Shown one piece after another: positions 33,427-43,024 of a stretch of 64,000 nucleotides of DNA; position 1 is the first letter of the stretch, and every line of letters starts with the position of its first letter. A program made the position numbers and the translations under genes. The notes under the pieces are model-generated. The model was not told where the DNA came from, did no database searches, and worked only from the letters and a program-made list of their open reading frames with translations. Source of the stretch: JAFDXJ01 sp038257845 (GTDB taxonomy: Bacteria > Bacteroidota > Bacteroidia > Chitinophagales > Chitinophagaceae); NCBI GenBank assembly GCA_038257845.1, contig JBBSQL010000006.1:1-64000 (forward strand). The letters are read 5' to 3'.

Positions 33427-34524
33427 TTAAATAAAATAAAAAACCGGGTTTGTGCGCATTTTTGTTTTAAGGACGGCAAAGTTAGGGAATTTCTGCTGCA
33501 AAATATCAAACAATAAGTCAATTGTAAATTGTTCGGTTTCCCAATGCCCTGCATCTGCCAGCAGGATTTTACTATCCGCATCGAAAAACTCATGGTATTT
33601 GATGTCGGAAGTCAGGAAAAGGCCTGCTCTGGCTGCGATTGCATCTTTTATTAAAAAACTCCCTGCGCCTCCGCAAATAGCGATCCTGGCAATGGGTTTG
33701 TGTAAAAATTTTGTGTGTTTGATAACGTTCAAACCAAGTGTATTTTTAATTAGATCCAGCAATTCATTTTCCGCCATTGCATCAGGCAATTCGCCCAGGA
33801 TGCCCGATCCCATTGAATTGGAAGTATTTTCCAGCCGGATAATCTCATACGCCACTTCTTCATAAGGATGATTTTCTTTCAGCGCCCGCAACATGGTTTG
33901 CTGCAGCCAGGCGGGGAAAATAATCTCTATTTTCACTTCGTTTTCTTCAGCCCTTTTACCGCGTTCCCCCGAAAATGGCTTTGTGTTTTCGCCCGGTTTG
34001 AACGTGCCTTTTCCTTCCATAGAAAAGCTGCATTCTGAATAATCACTGATCACACCACCACCGGCGGCAAAAAGGGCATTGAGTAATTTTTCTTTATGCG
34101 AAACCGGCACATAAGTATATAATTTATTTAAAAGTCCGGGTTTTGGGCTTAACACCTGCAAGTTTTTTAATCCCAGTAATTCCGCGATTTTACCATTCAC
34201 GCCATCCAGCATATTGTCCAGGTTCGTATGAATCGCGTATAAGGCAATATCATTTTTAATGGCCAGGATAATGGCTTTTTCTACATAATCTTTTCCCGTG
34301 ATTTTTTTTAAACCATAAAATAAAATAGGGTGGTGGGCAACCACGAGATTACATCCATTTTCGATGGCTTCAGTGATCACTTCTTCTGTTGCATCAAGTG
34401 TGCATATAATTCCTGTGCATGCCCAATTTTTATCACCGGTAATGAGGCCGGCATTGTCATACTTTTCCTGTAAATGAAGTGGAGCACGGCGTTCCAGTTC
34501 CTGTATTACTTCGGCAATGTGCAT
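33427..34524 (-). CDS. Nif3-like dinuclear metal centre protein
   Basis: 365 aa, the long form with the internal CutA-like insertion (YqfO type). Metal-binding residues appear in V-V-A-H-H-P-I-L-F, in I-H-T-N-L-D-N, and near the end G-H-W-E-T-E. Sometimes annotated as GTP cyclohydrolase I type 2, but that activity is not well supported. Co-directional with the zinc-ribbon gene downstream, probably one operon. Confidence 0.95.
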   Translation of the reverse strand: MHIAEVIQELERRAPLHLQEKYDNAGLITGDKNWACTGIICTLDATEEVITEAIENGCNLVVAHHPILFYGLKKITGKDYVEKAIILAIKNDIALYAIHTNLDNMLDGVNGKIAELLGLKNLQVLSPKPGLLNKLYTYVPVSHKEKLLNALFAAGGGVISDYSECSFSMEGKGTFKPGENTKPFSGERGKRAEENEVKIEIIFPAWLQQTMLRALKENHPYEEVAYEIIRLENTSNSMGSGILGELPDAMAENELLDLIKNTLGLNVIKHTKFLHKPIARIAICGGAGSFLIKDAIAARAGLFLTSDIKYHEFFDADSKILLADAGHWETEQFTIDLLFDILQQKFPNFAVLKTKMRTNPVFYFI

Positions 34525-34583
34525 GGCTGCAAGTTAGGAAATCTTACACGTGATGATCGTATTATTTCCCTACATTTATTTTT

Positions 34584-35423
34584 ATGAATGCAGGGAAATT
34601 TCTTTTATTGAATGAAAAATTTCATTTGTCAGATGCTTTGCTCATCTCGCCGGCAAACCGTTCTTTTCGCTATGGTGATGGCTTTTTTGAAACGATGAAA
34701 TACGCAAATGGAGTTTTGGTTTTGCAGCATTTGCACTTTGAAAGATTGTTTGCTTCACTCGAAGCCATGTATTTTAAAAAGCCTTTTTTTCTTAGCCCGG
34801 AATTTTTAGTAAATAAAATAAATTTGCTCATTGCAAAAAATCAGCACGCGGGAAATGTGCGGGTGCGTATCACTATTTTTCGCGGCAATGGCGGTTTGTA
34901 TGATCCTGAAAATTTACTGGCGAATGTGCTTATCGAAACCTGGCCTTTGAAAAAGGATACCTGGAATGAAAACGGCCTGGTGGTTGATTTTTACTATGAT
35001 GCAAGAAAAACTTGTGACCAGTTTTCACATCTAAAAACTAATAATTTTTTACCTTATTTAATGGCCGCGATCTGGGCTAAAAAAAATAAACTCAATGATG
35101 CGCTTGTACTGAATAATTTTAACCGTATATCTGATGCAACCATCGCCAATATTTTTATTTTAAAAGATGGTATTGTAAAAACGCCGGCGCTCAGCGAAGG
35201 CTGTATTGCAGGCGTGATGCGGAAATATTTACTGCAAAAAATGCGTGATGCAGGCATGCCCGTGCAGGAAACGGCCATTGAAAAAATAGATTTTGAACAA
35301 GCTGCGGAAGTTTTTTTTACCAACAGCATTTATAATATCCGTTGGGTAAAACAAGTTGGGAAAAATAATTATACCAACACTTTTTCACGCCAACTCTGGA
35401 AGGATTTTTTTTCAATAAAATAA
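34584..35423 (+). CDS. Class IV aminotransferase
   Basis: 279 aa, fold-type IV PLP enzyme (branched-chain aminotransferase, D-amino-acid aminotransferase or aminodeoxychorismate lyase). R-Y-G-D-G-F-F-E-T-M is the N-terminal signature; the PLP Lys is in S-H-L-K-T-N-N-F-L; I-S-D-A-T-I-A-N-I-F has Asp where most members have Glu. Which reaction it catalyses cannot be decided; aminodeoxychorismate lyase (pabC) would fit the folate/pterin genes nearby but is not proven. Confidence 0.8.
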   Translation: MNAGKFLLLNEKFHLSDALLISPANRSFRYGDGFFETMKYANGVLVLQHLHFERLFASLEAMYFKKPFFLSPEFLVNKINLLIAKNQHAGNVRVRITIFRGNGGLYDPENLLANVLIETWPLKKDTWNENGLVVDFYYDARKTCDQFSHLKTNNFLPYLMAAIWAKKNKLNDALVLNNFNRISDATIANIFILKDGIVKTPALSEGCIAGVMRKYLLQKMRDAGMPVQETAIEKIDFEQAAEVFFTNSIYNIRWVKQVGKNNYTNTFSRQLWKDFFSIK

Positions 35424-35434
35424 GGAATGTCGTT

Positions 35435-36280
35435 TTATTTTTTAATAAAAAGCATATTGGCTTTTGAAGCTATTTTAAAAACTTCCGGGTGAAGTTTGTG
35501 ATAGGTCTTCATTAATTTCACCACTGCTTTTTTCCCTTCTATTCCTACATCTTTTGAAAATTCATTTACATACAGGTCAATATGTTTTCGCATCACACGC
35601 TCTTCCATTTCCTGCGCATTTTCTTTTACATAAATAGGTAGGCCGGAAGTATTGGAGAAAGCATATTCAATACTTTCTTTTATTAATTTATTGATTTCGA
35701 GTTTTACTTCTTTGGGAAGATTGCGGCGTATCACAATACCACCCAATGGGATTGGTAATGCCGTTTCTTTTTCCCATGCTTCACCGAGATCTGCTAATTT
35801 TACCAGGCCTTTTTCAGTATAGGTAAAACGATTTTCATGGATGATCACACCGGCATCAACAGCGCCATTTATCACCATATCTTCAATGAGATTGAATGTT
35901 GTAAAAATTTTATTTTTTGCCTGCGGAAAAAGATAAGAAAACAATAAATGCGCGGTAGTATTTTCGCCGGGGATGGCAATTTTTTTGTCATTGATTTCTT
36001 CTGCCGAAATTGCCTGCTTTGCAATGAGTAATGGTCCGGCACCTTTGCCCAATGCGCCGCCACTGGTGAGTAAAATATATTTTTCCCATAATAAAGGCAA
36101 TACGCCATAACTGATTTTGCAAATATCCGGGAGCTCCTGTATGGCCTGCTCATTCAGTGTTTGCACATCTTCCAATACCGTATCGAACTGGAAACCTTTG
36201 GTATCAATTTTATGATTCACCAGGGCATCAAAAATAAAAGTGTCATTCGGGCAGGGAGAAAAGTGAAGTGAAAGTTTCAT
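35435..36280 (-). CDS. mqnD: 1,4-dihydroxy-6-naphthoate synthase
   Basis: 281 aa. The opening S-P-C-P-N-D-T-F-I-F-D-A-L is the signature of MqnD, the last pathway-specific enzyme of the futalosine route to menaquinone, converting cyclic dehypoxanthine futalosine to 1,4-dihydroxy-6-naphthoate. The periplasmic-binding-protein-like fold continues with P-G-E-N-T-T-A-H-L-L and G-V-I-I-H-E-N-R-F-T-Y. It is downstream of mqnB on the same strand with a 36-bp gap. Confidence 0.95.
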   Translation of the reverse strand: MKLSLHFSPCPNDTFIFDALVNHKIDTKGFQFDTVLEDVQTLNEQAIQELPDICKISYGVLPLLWEKYILLTSGGALGKGAGPLLIAKQAISAEEINDKKIAIPGENTTAHLLFSYLFPQAKNKIFTTFNLIEDMVINGAVDAGVIIHENRFTYTEKGLVKLADLGEAWEKETALPIPLGGIVIRRNLPKEVKLEINKLIKESIEYAFSNTSGLPIYVKENAQEMEERVMRKHIDLYVNEFSKDVGIEGKKAVVKLMKTYHKLHPEVFKIASKANMLFIKK

Positions 36281-36316
36281 TAAAAGTTTAAAGTATTTTT
36301 AAAAGGACAAAATTAA

Positions 36317-36970
36317 TCAATGCAAAGTATCCAGGTATTTTATTAATGTATCATTCAAATGTTCAATCGCGGGTTTTAACTGCCACTTTTTTTTATCGCG
36401 GTCACCCACCATATTACTAATCGTGCGCATTTGTATAAACGGCACTTCTTTCAACAGGCAGGTATAATGCAATGCGGCGCCTTCCATGCTTTCCAGGAAA
36501 GGATTATATTTTTTTATATACTGATCCCTTCTTTCCCTGCGCGTGGTTACTTCATTTACTGTGATAGCCGCCACAGCAGGGAGTTTTAGAAAATTGTATG
36601 CCTGGATCCAGGGATTTTCCAGTTTTTTATCAGTGTAAGGGAATGTATTTTTTTGCATCATATCCATATCAAATAAATCTTTCCATTCGCCATTTTCTTC
36701 AACACCCAAATCTGCAAAAACATCATTTTTGATGATGTATGTTTGATTTACATTTTCATAAATATCAAAACAACCTGCAATCCCAACCTGGATGATTAAT
36801 GACGGTTTTTCGTTTTCAATTTCATGTAAAATGGAAAAGATTGTCGCAGGAATTCCCACGCCTGAAATATGAAACTTTATTTTTTCTTTCATTGGATGAT
36901 CGCCATGATGAATATCATGATAAACAATCTGCCATTCATTTTCCGTAGCTGCCGTTACAAGTACATTCAT
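36317..36970 (-). CDS. mqnB: Futalosine hydrolase
   Basis: 217 aa nucleoside-phosphorylase-superfamily hydrolase. I-I-Q-V-G-I-A-G-C-F-D and D-V-F-A-D-L-G-V-E-E-N-G match MqnB; the substrate-binding S-M-E-G-A-A-L-H-Y-T-C and the closing R-T-I-S-N-M-V-G-D-R-D are typical of this family. It removes hypoxanthine or adenine from (aminodeoxy)futalosine. Together with mqnD it shows that menaquinone is made by the futalosine pathway. Confidence 0.95.
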   Translation of the reverse strand: MNVLVTAATENEWQIVYHDIHHGDHPMKEKIKFHISGVGIPATIFSILHEIENEKPSLIIQVGIAGCFDIYENVNQTYIIKNDVFADLGVEENGEWKDLFDMDMMQKNTFPYTDKKLENPWIQAYNFLKLPAVAAITVNEVTTRRERRDQYIKKYNPFLESMEGAALHYTCLLKEVPFIQMRTISNMVGDRDKKKWQLKPAIEHLNDTLIKYLDTLH

Positions 36971-37071
36971 TCGGGCGAAGTTCGTTTTATTTTTAAAAAA
37001 ATATGCTTTGAAATTATTTCAACGGTTAAAATGGCTTTTTAATGTATGTTTTAAAGCTTCATTTTATCACG

Positions 37072-37079
37072 TAACTTTG
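37072..37079 (+). promoter_or_regulatory. Candidate -7 element (TAACTTTG) for the pterin cluster
   Basis: TAACTTTG fits TAnnTTTG and lies 21 bp before the first ATG of the PTPS-PTPS-folE cluster. No clear -33 element. Confidence 0.5.
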
Positions 37080-37099
37080 CCAAAATTATTGCTTTCAAT

Positions 37100-37510
37100 A
37101 TGGTTTACCTGACCAGGCTGGAACACTTTAATGCCGCGCATAAATTATATAATCCGCACTGGAGCCATGCAAAAAATGAGGCTGTTTTTGGTGAATGTGC
37201 CAATGAAAACTGGCATGGGCACAATTTTGATTTATATATAACCGTAAAGGGAGAAGTTGATAAAGACACCGGTTTTTTAATGGATGCAAAAAAATTAAAA
37301 GCGTTGATCCGGCAGCATATCATTGAACCATTGGATCATAAGAACCTGAATCTTGATGTACCATTTTTAAAAGATACAATGTGCAGTACAGAAAATTTGG
37401 CGATGGCGGTATGGCAACAAATACAGCCGCATTTACCGGGAAATGTTTATTTGCACTGCGTGAAAATATTTGAAACGCCCCGCATCTATGTTGAATATTT
37501 CGGGGAATGA
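37100..37510 (+). CDS. 6-pyruvoyl-tetrahydropterin synthase / QueD family, paralogue 1
   Basis: 136 aa. Zinc ligands: H14 (N-A-A-H-K-L), H39 and H41 (W-H-G-H-N); catalytic Cys33 in F-G-E-C-A-N. The spacing of F-G-x-C-x-N-x-N to H-G-H-N is closer to the eukaryotic-type PTPS layout than to E. coli QueD. It uses 7,8-dihydroneopterin triphosphate made by FolE. It starts a three-gene cluster with a second paralogue 48 bp on and then folE. Confidence 0.9.
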   Translation: MVYLTRLEHFNAAHKLYNPHWSHAKNEAVFGECANENWHGHNFDLYITVKGEVDKDTGFLMDAKKLKALIRQHIIEPLDHKNLNLDVPFLKDTMCSTENLAMAVWQQIQPHLPGNVYLHCVKIFETPRIYVEYFGE

Positions 37511-37558
37511 AAATGCACAATTCCTATATTCATTTTATAAAAATATTATCTTGCACCT

Positions 37559-37972
37559 ATGGATGAAAATATAGCAGTATTCAGGAAAGAACATTTCAAT
37601 GCAGCGCACAGGCTGCATAATCCAAAATGGACGGAAGAAAAAAACCAGTCAGTTTTTGGTAAATGCAATAACCCCAATTATCATGGCCACAACTATGAAT
37701 TGATCGTGAAAGTCGTGGGCATACCGGATATGGAAACAGGTTATTTAATGGATATGAAAAAATTAAGTACACTTATAAAAAAAGAAGTACTTGAAAAATT
37801 TGACCATAAAAATTTAAACCTTGATGTGGTTGAATTTAAAAACCTGAATCCCACGGCAGAAAATATTGCGAAGGTTATTTACCATTTACTCAGAGATCAC
37901 GTAGATAAAGCTTTACAACTAACCATCAGGCTCTATGAAACCGAAAGGAATTTCGTGGAATATCCTGCATAA
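37559..37972 (+). CDS. 6-pyruvoyl-tetrahydropterin synthase / QueD family, paralogue 2
   Basis: 137 aa. H17 (N-A-A-H-R-L), catalytic C36 (F-G-K-C-N-N-P-N), H42 and H44 (Y-H-G-H-N). It aligns with paralogue 1 over the full length, including L-D-H-K-N-L-N-L-D, but the two have diverged a lot, so this is an old duplication. It is 17 bp before folE. One copy may serve queuosine (QueD) and the other a tetrahydropterin; sequence alone does not say which. Confidence 0.9.
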   Translation: MDENIAVFRKEHFNAAHRLHNPKWTEEKNQSVFGKCNNPNYHGHNYELIVKVVGIPDMETGYLMDMKKLSTLIKKEVLEKFDHKNLNLDVVEFKNLNPTAENIAKVIYHLLRDHVDKALQLTIRLYETERNFVEYPA

Positions 37973-37989
37973 TTTTTTAAAAAAATAAT

Positions 37990-38586
37990 ATGGCATATAG
38001 AAAAGAGGAATTTTATGATGAGGCAACAACGAATGCTTTAATGGAGAAATACCGGGATGTTATCACTTTGCTCGGCGAAGATCCTGCCCGGGAAGGTTTA
38101 TTGAAAACACCAGAAAGAATGGCGAAGGCCATGCAGTTTAATACACAGGGATATCAGATGAATGCCGTGGATATTTTAAACTCCGCGAAATTTCATGAAG
38201 ACATCAGTGAAATGGTGATTGTAAAAGACATTGAATTATACAGCATGTGCGAACATCATTTTCTGCCGTTTTTTGGCAAGGCGCATATCGCCTATATTCC
38301 CAATGGCTGGATAACCGGCTTGAGCAAACTCGCTCGTGTGGTGGATACATTTTCCCATCGCCTGCAGGTGCAGGAAAGGCTTACTACACAAATCCTTGAA
38401 GCCATTAAAGAATCGCTGAACCCGCTCGGTGTGGCCGTTGTGATCGAAGCTAAACATCTATGTATGATGATGCGTGGTGTACAAAAACAAAATTCAGTCA
38501 CCACTACTTCCGCGTTTTATGGAGAGTTTGAAAAGCACACAACGCGCAGTGAATTTATGAAGCTGGTGAGTGCAAGGCTGAGTTGA
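37990..38586 (+). CDS. folE: GTP cyclohydrolase I
   Basis: 198 aa. Zinc site: C and H in S-M-C-E-H-H-F-L-P-F and the later C in A-K-H-L-C-M-M-M-R-G. H-I-A-Y-I-P and Q-V-Q-E-R-L-T-x-Q-I are the standard family blocks. It turns GTP into 7,8-dihydroneopterin triphosphate, the entry to folate, tetrahydropterin and queuosine. Third gene of the pterin cluster. Confidence 0.97.
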   Translation: MAYRKEEFYDEATTNALMEKYRDVITLLGEDPAREGLLKTPERMAKAMQFNTQGYQMNAVDILNSAKFHEDISEMVIVKDIELYSMCEHHFLPFFGKAHIAYIPNGWITGLSKLARVVDTFSHRLQVQERLTTQILEAIKESLNPLGVAVVIEAKHLCMMMRGVQKQNSVTTTSAFYGEFEKHTTRSEFMKLVSARLS

Positions 38587-38640
38587 TTTTATTGATAGAA
38601 ATCAATATATTATAAGATACTCTTAAGGTTTACTGTTTTT

Positions 38641-38967
38641 TTAGTCAACAAATGTTTCTTTAATGACATTTTTAACTTGTGCAATTTCGTTATCTGTCAA
38701 TGTTTCAAATCGCTTTACAATTCGTAATCTGTCAATGGTGCGTATTTGATCAATTGCAATCCAGCTTTTTTTAGAATTATGTTTTATTGCTACTCTTGTT
38801 GGATAGGGTTTTGAGCTGCTTGTCATAGGTGCAATTACAATTGTTTGTAAATATTTATTCATTTCATCGGGCGAAATCACAATGCATGGCCTCGTTTTTT
38901 TCATTTCGCTTCCCCTCGTCGGATCAAGGTTAACTAACACGATTGTATATTGATTTATTGGCTCCAT
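38641..38967 (-). CDS. mazF: MazF/PemK-type mRNA interferase toxin
   Basis: 108 aa. Conserved V-N-L-D-P-T-R-G-S-E-M-K-K-T-R-P-C-I-V-I and A-I-D-Q-I-R-T-I-D-R-L-R mark the PemK/MazF fold, with the catalytic Arg in the K-T-R-P strand. It overlaps its antitoxin gene upstream by 13 bp. It would cleave mRNA at a short motif not predictable here. Confidence 0.9.
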   Translation of the reverse strand: MEPINQYTIVLVNLDPTRGSEMKKTRPCIVISPDEMNKYLQTIVIAPMTSSSKPYPTRVAIKHNSKKSWIAIDQIRTIDRLRIVKRFETLTDNEIAQVKNVIKETFVD

Positions 38968-39203
38968 TCTTCAAATGTTTCATCGTCAAAAACATCGTCA
39001 AAGAGCAATTTGTCATCGCCATTAATATGCATTTTTTTAAATGCTTTTTCCCAATTTTTCCTGGGTTCTTTCCTTGGTTTCAAAATGATATGATTTTTCT
39101 CAAGTACCAATTCAATTTTGTCCCCGATGCTATATTTTTCAAGAATCGTTTTGGAAAGCCGGATTCCTTTTGAGTTACCAATATTTATTACAGGAAGTTC
39201 CAT
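38955..39203 (-). CDS. mazE: MazE-type AbrB-fold antitoxin
   Basis: 82 aa. The N-terminal AbrB/MazE swapped-hairpin: I-G-N-S-K-G-I-R-L-S-K-T-I-L-E, then D-K-I-E-L-V-L-E and I-I-L-K-P-R. The acidic C-terminal tail (F-D-D-V-F-D-D-E-T-F-E-E-W) is the toxin-binding part. It is the first gene of the mazEF operon and represses its own promoter in known cases. Confidence 0.9.
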   Translation of the reverse strand: MELPVINIGNSKGIRLSKTILEKYSIGDKIELVLEKNHIILKPRKEPRKNWEKAFKKMHINGDDKLLFDDVFDDETFEEWSQ

Positions 39204-39344
39204 GATTTATTTGTTATTACAAAGTAATTACTAAATTGTGAAATTTCCAAATAGAAACTATTCAGCTTTTCGAAAAATATATGACTGTCTCTGAAATACA
39301 ATAGTATCATTAATGCGGGTTAAAATTCTCAACGGGAATTTTCA

Positions 39345-40547
39345 TTACATTTTTTTTAACCTCAGTAATTTTGTTTCATGACTTTGTACAAGTGCTTGAT
39401 AATTTTCAGAATTTTCAATTACTGTATGTTGCCAAACATCCCGGGTTTCATATTTTCCATATAGCCCCAGGTCACTAAAGTTGATGTCTGCGGTTTGTGC
39501 ATCATCACTCCTGTTTAAAATGGCAATTGCATAATCACCATCTTCCAATGGCTTCAAAAATACATTCCACTTTTTAGTATTTATTTTTAGTACACCTTGT
39601 TTTCCTAAAGCATCCTGGTCAATCGCAATAGCTTCTTCATTTAGCAAAATTCTTTTTGTTTCTTCATTCATATTCCGCACATCATTCGTGGCGATCAATG
39701 GCGAAGCCATGATACACCAAAGGCTCATATTGCTTTGGTATTCGATATCATTACAACCCGTTCCTCCATTTTCTCCCGCTGGGCCTTTACTTCCCCGCAA
39801 ACCCACGATAAGCATATCCGGATCATTCCAATGACCAGGCCCTGCATGGCTTTCAAGGGTTGCATTTATATCAAGATTGTACATCAGGCTATGCCAGGAA
39901 TCCCGTACATCACCGGTCGTGCGCCATAATTGTCCGCCTGCATCCGCCGCCCAAAACCAGGGTTGCCTGCCGCCCCATTCACATATACTGAAAACAATTT
40001 TACGACCGCTGTTGCGCAAGGCTTCTGCCATTTTTTTATAACGAATCTTCGCCGTAACAGAATCTTCCGGCGCATTGCAATAATCATATTTTAAATAATC
40101 AATTCCCCAGGAAGCAAATGTTTTTGCATCCTGTTCTTCAAAACCCAAACTTGCTGTGTAGCCTGCGCAAGTGAGTTGTGCCGCATCAGAATAAATGCCG
40201 AGTTGAATCCCTTTACTATGCACATAATCTGCCAGTGCTTTAATGCCGGAAGGAAATTTTTGCGGATCGGGAATCATATTATTTTTATTATCGCGACCGC
40301 CCTGCCAGCCATCATCAATCATGATATGATTATAGCCCGCTTTTACCATTCCGCTGTTCAACATGGCATCCGCTATTTCATGAATAATATTTTCATTGAT
40401 ATCGGTGCCAAAATAATTCCAGGTCATCCAGCCCATCGGCGGAGTAGGAGCGAGATCTGCTTTTTTGTTTGAATCTTTTTGTGCATTTGCAGAAAAGGTA
40501 TGGAGCCAACATAAAAGTGAAACAACAAAAACTATTTTCTTAAACAT
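39345..40547 (-). CDS. GH27 alpha-galactosidase
   Basis: 400 aa with a signal peptide (I-V-F-V-V-S-L-L-C-W ending S-A-N-A-Q). GH27/clan D motifs: P-P-M-G-W-M-T-W-N, I-D-D-G-W-Q-G-G, the nucleophile Asp in Y-L-K-Y-D-Y-C, the acid/base region R-T-T-G-D-V-R-D-S-W, and W-N-D-P-D-M-L-I-V-G. A beta-sandwich C-terminal domain closes it. It is 23 bp after the GH20 gene, and the pair probably trims terminal alpha-Gal and beta-GlcNAc/GalNAc from glycans outside the cytoplasm. Confidence 0.95.
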   Translation of the reverse strand: MFKKIVFVVSLLCWLHTFSANAQKDSNKKADLAPTPPMGWMTWNYFGTDINENIIHEIADAMLNSGMVKAGYNHIMIDDGWQGGRDNKNNMIPDPQKFPSGIKALADYVHSKGIQLGIYSDAAQLTCAGYTASLGFEEQDAKTFASWGIDYLKYDYCNAPEDSVTAKIRYKKMAEALRNSGRKIVFSICEWGGRQPWFWAADAGGQLWRTTGDVRDSWHSLMYNLDINATLESHAGPGHWNDPDMLIVGLRGSKGPAGENGGTGCNDIEYQSNMSLWCIMASPLIATNDVRNMNEETKRILLNEEAIAIDQDALGKQGVLKINTKKWNVFLKPLEDGDYAIAILNRSDDAQTADINFSDLGLYGKYETRDVWQHTVIENSENYQALVQSHETKLLRLKKM

Positions 40548-40570
40548 GATAAAAATTTTAATGATTAATA

Positions 40571-42877
40571 TTATTGAACAATTATTTCATCCGCGAATAG
40601 CCAGGCCGGTTTTCCTTCTCCCGGGTGGCCTTTCGGGCATACGCCTAAATTTTTTGCTGATACCCGAATGTACCTTGTTTTTTGTGCAGGAAAATCAGCA
40701 ATAAAATCTTTTATAACAGGATTTTTTTCATCCGGTGAAATGGTATTTTTTATCATACCAACTTCCGTAAAATTTTTACCGTCGCTTGATATTTCAAAGC
40801 TCACTGATTGAGGTAAAAATATCCAGTCGCTATATCGTTGTAAACAGCCAAGTGTTATTTTTTGTACCATTATTTCTTCGCCCAAATCAATAGTTGCCAC
40901 TAAATCATTTTCATCAAATCCATGCCAGAACTTACCTGCAGCTAATGTGCCTCTTACACCATCCGTTAAGGAATTCGGCCCATCGGCCATATAATAGGTA
41001 CTTACAGGATATGTATATGCAACCTTTTTTCCCAGTGCTTTATGCATGACAAATTTTTGTTCGGCTGCTTTGATACCCATTATATTTCCATTTAAAACTG
41101 TAACAGCTTTCACGGTGATGGAAGCAGTTACCGGCAAAGGATTTACATATTTATTACTTGATAAATCAGGTTCTGTTCCGTCAGTTGTATAATAAATGAA
41201 AGCGCCTGGAATCTCTGAAGAAAGTGTAAAAAATAATTGCCCATTTTGTGAAAAAGGTTTAATGGCAACTGTAAAATTCCCCGGAGAAAAGTTGAAACCT
41301 TTTTCGCCAAACATTTTAAACTGTGGTTGTAAACGTTGATAAAAATTATCGAAGTTTTTATTTTTTTCCGGTGACCATAAAACCTCTGAAAGTGCGAGCA
41401 TACGCGGCAACAACATGTATTCCAGTTGCTGGACTGTGGGAATAAATTCTGTCCACATATTTGCCTGTGCGCCTAAAACATATTTTGAAAATTCAGTACC
41501 TAATTCTTTCGGAACAGGATTATAATCGTACACCATTCTCAATGTATTAAATCCACCAATAGCTGGTGGTTCGCCCTCCGGCCCGGCCTGGTAATGATCA
41601 AAGTACAAAGGCGTTCCGGGTGTCATCACAACTTCATGTTTCATCTTTGCCGCCTGTATGCCGCCACTCTCCCCGCGCCAGCTCATGACAGTTGCTTCTG
41701 GCGCTAAACCACCTTCCAGTATTTCATCCCAGCCAATCAATTTTCTGCCATGGCTCATTAAGAATTTCTCAATTCTTTGTATTAAATAACTCTGCAATTG
41801 TTCTTCATTTGTATAACCCATTTTTTTCATAAATGCCTGGCAGCGCGGATCATTTTTCCAGGGCGTTTTATCTACTTCATCACCACCTACGTGAATATAT
41901 TTCGAAGGAAATAATTGCATGACTTCTGTGAGTACATTTTCCAGGAAAGTATATACACTATCATTTGCCGGGCAAAAACTGGATTGAATGTTTGCCGGAT
42001 AAACGCCACCTGTAATTGTCAACTGTGGTTGCTGTGTACAGGACAGCCAGGGATATGCCGCGATGGCTGCCGCGGAATGGCCGGGCATTTCTATTTCCGG
42101 TACGATCGTAATATTTCTTTCTGCAGCATACGCAACGATATCCCGAATTTGTTGTTGGGTATAAAAGCCACCATAACTTGTTTCTTCCCCGGGCTGTGTG
42201 GGCTGACATTGATCCCATGGAATGCCCGTCCTGTCTGCTCTCCAGGCACCAACAGAAGTGAGTTTTGGATATTTTTTTATTTCAATTCTCCAGCCCTGGT
42301 CATCCGTTAAATGCCAGTGAAATGTGTTGAATTTATACGCGGCCATCAGGTCAATATATTCTTTGACCATATCAGGAGAAAAAAAATGCCTGCACACATC
42401 GAGGTGCATACCGCGCCATTTAAATTGAGGATAATCCATGATGTCCATGCAAGGAATTTCCAAAGCCGCATTTGTGCGTATTTGTGGAAGTGTTTGAAAA
42501 AGAGATTGCATGCCATACACAATGCCGGCCTTTGTATTGGCAATTATTTTTACAGAATTGGGAGATACATTTAGGAAATATCCTTCATCGCCAATTGCCG
42601 GCGTGTTTTTAATTTGAAGCGAAATAGATTTATTATTTGTTGCATTAAAAGTTAATGTATCGCCGGAAATATTTTTTATAAATGCATTAAAAAAATTGGC
42701 TGCATGCAGCAGGTCATTATTTTTCGCATCAAAAATAATTGACGTGTTTTTATCCATTAAAAAATGCCCGTCTTTTACAGAAAGACTTACGGGTGCAGGG
42801 ATGATATTGACTGATTGCTGCGCCATTAAAAAATGAGGTGCCAGCAGCAGAAAAAATGAAAGTAATACTTTGTACAT
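40571..42877 (-). CDS. GH20 beta-N-acetylhexosaminidase with C-terminal discoidin-like domain
   Basis: 768 aa from the ATG at 42877, which starts the signal peptide M-Y-K-V-L-L-S-F-F-L-L-L (ending F-L-M-A-Q); the frame extends to 42967 but without a better start. GH20b-like N-terminal domain, then a TIM barrel with H-L-T-D-D-Q-G-W-R and the catalytic pair D333-E334 in H-V-G-G-D-E-V. A chitobiase-type C-terminal sandwich and a final F5/8-type-C-like domain (V-S-F-E-I-S-S-D-G-K-N-F) follow. Forms an operon with the GH27 gene. Confidence 0.95.
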   Translation of the reverse strand: MYKVLLSFFLLLAPHFLMAQQSVNIIPAPVSLSVKDGHFLMDKNTSIIFDAKNNDLLHAANFFNAFIKNISGDTLTFNATNNKSISLQIKNTPAIGDEGYFLNVSPNSVKIIANTKAGIVYGMQSLFQTLPQIRTNAALEIPCMDIMDYPQFKWRGMHLDVCRHFFSPDMVKEYIDLMAAYKFNTFHWHLTDDQGWRIEIKKYPKLTSVGAWRADRTGIPWDQCQPTQPGEETSYGGFYTQQQIRDIVAYAAERNITIVPEIEMPGHSAAAIAAYPWLSCTQQPQLTITGGVYPANIQSSFCPANDSVYTFLENVLTEVMQLFPSKYIHVGGDEVDKTPWKNDPRCQAFMKKMGYTNEEQLQSYLIQRIEKFLMSHGRKLIGWDEILEGGLAPEATVMSWRGESGGIQAAKMKHEVVMTPGTPLYFDHYQAGPEGEPPAIGGFNTLRMVYDYNPVPKELGTEFSKYVLGAQANMWTEFIPTVQQLEYMLLPRMLALSEVLWSPEKNKNFDNFYQRLQPQFKMFGEKGFNFSPGNFTVAIKPFSQNGQLFFTLSSEIPGAFIYYTTDGTEPDLSSNKYVNPLPVTASITVKAVTVLNGNIMGIKAAEQKFVMHKALGKKVAYTYPVSTYYMADGPNSLTDGVRGTLAAGKFWHGFDENDLVATIDLGEEIMVQKITLGCLQRYSDWIFLPQSVSFEISSDGKNFTEVGMIKNTISPDEKNPVIKDFIADFPAQKTRYIRVSAKNLGVCPKGHPGEGKPAWLFADEIIVQ

Positions 42878-43024
42878 AATATTTATTTTGGAGCAATAAT
42901 TCAAGGATACAATTTTATTCTTAAAAAAAGCCAGCTGCATAAAATTTTCTGAAAATTTATACTTCAAAAATATTCATTGATTTTTAAGTTCCACACAATT
43001 TCTTATTTTGCAAAAAATAAAAAG

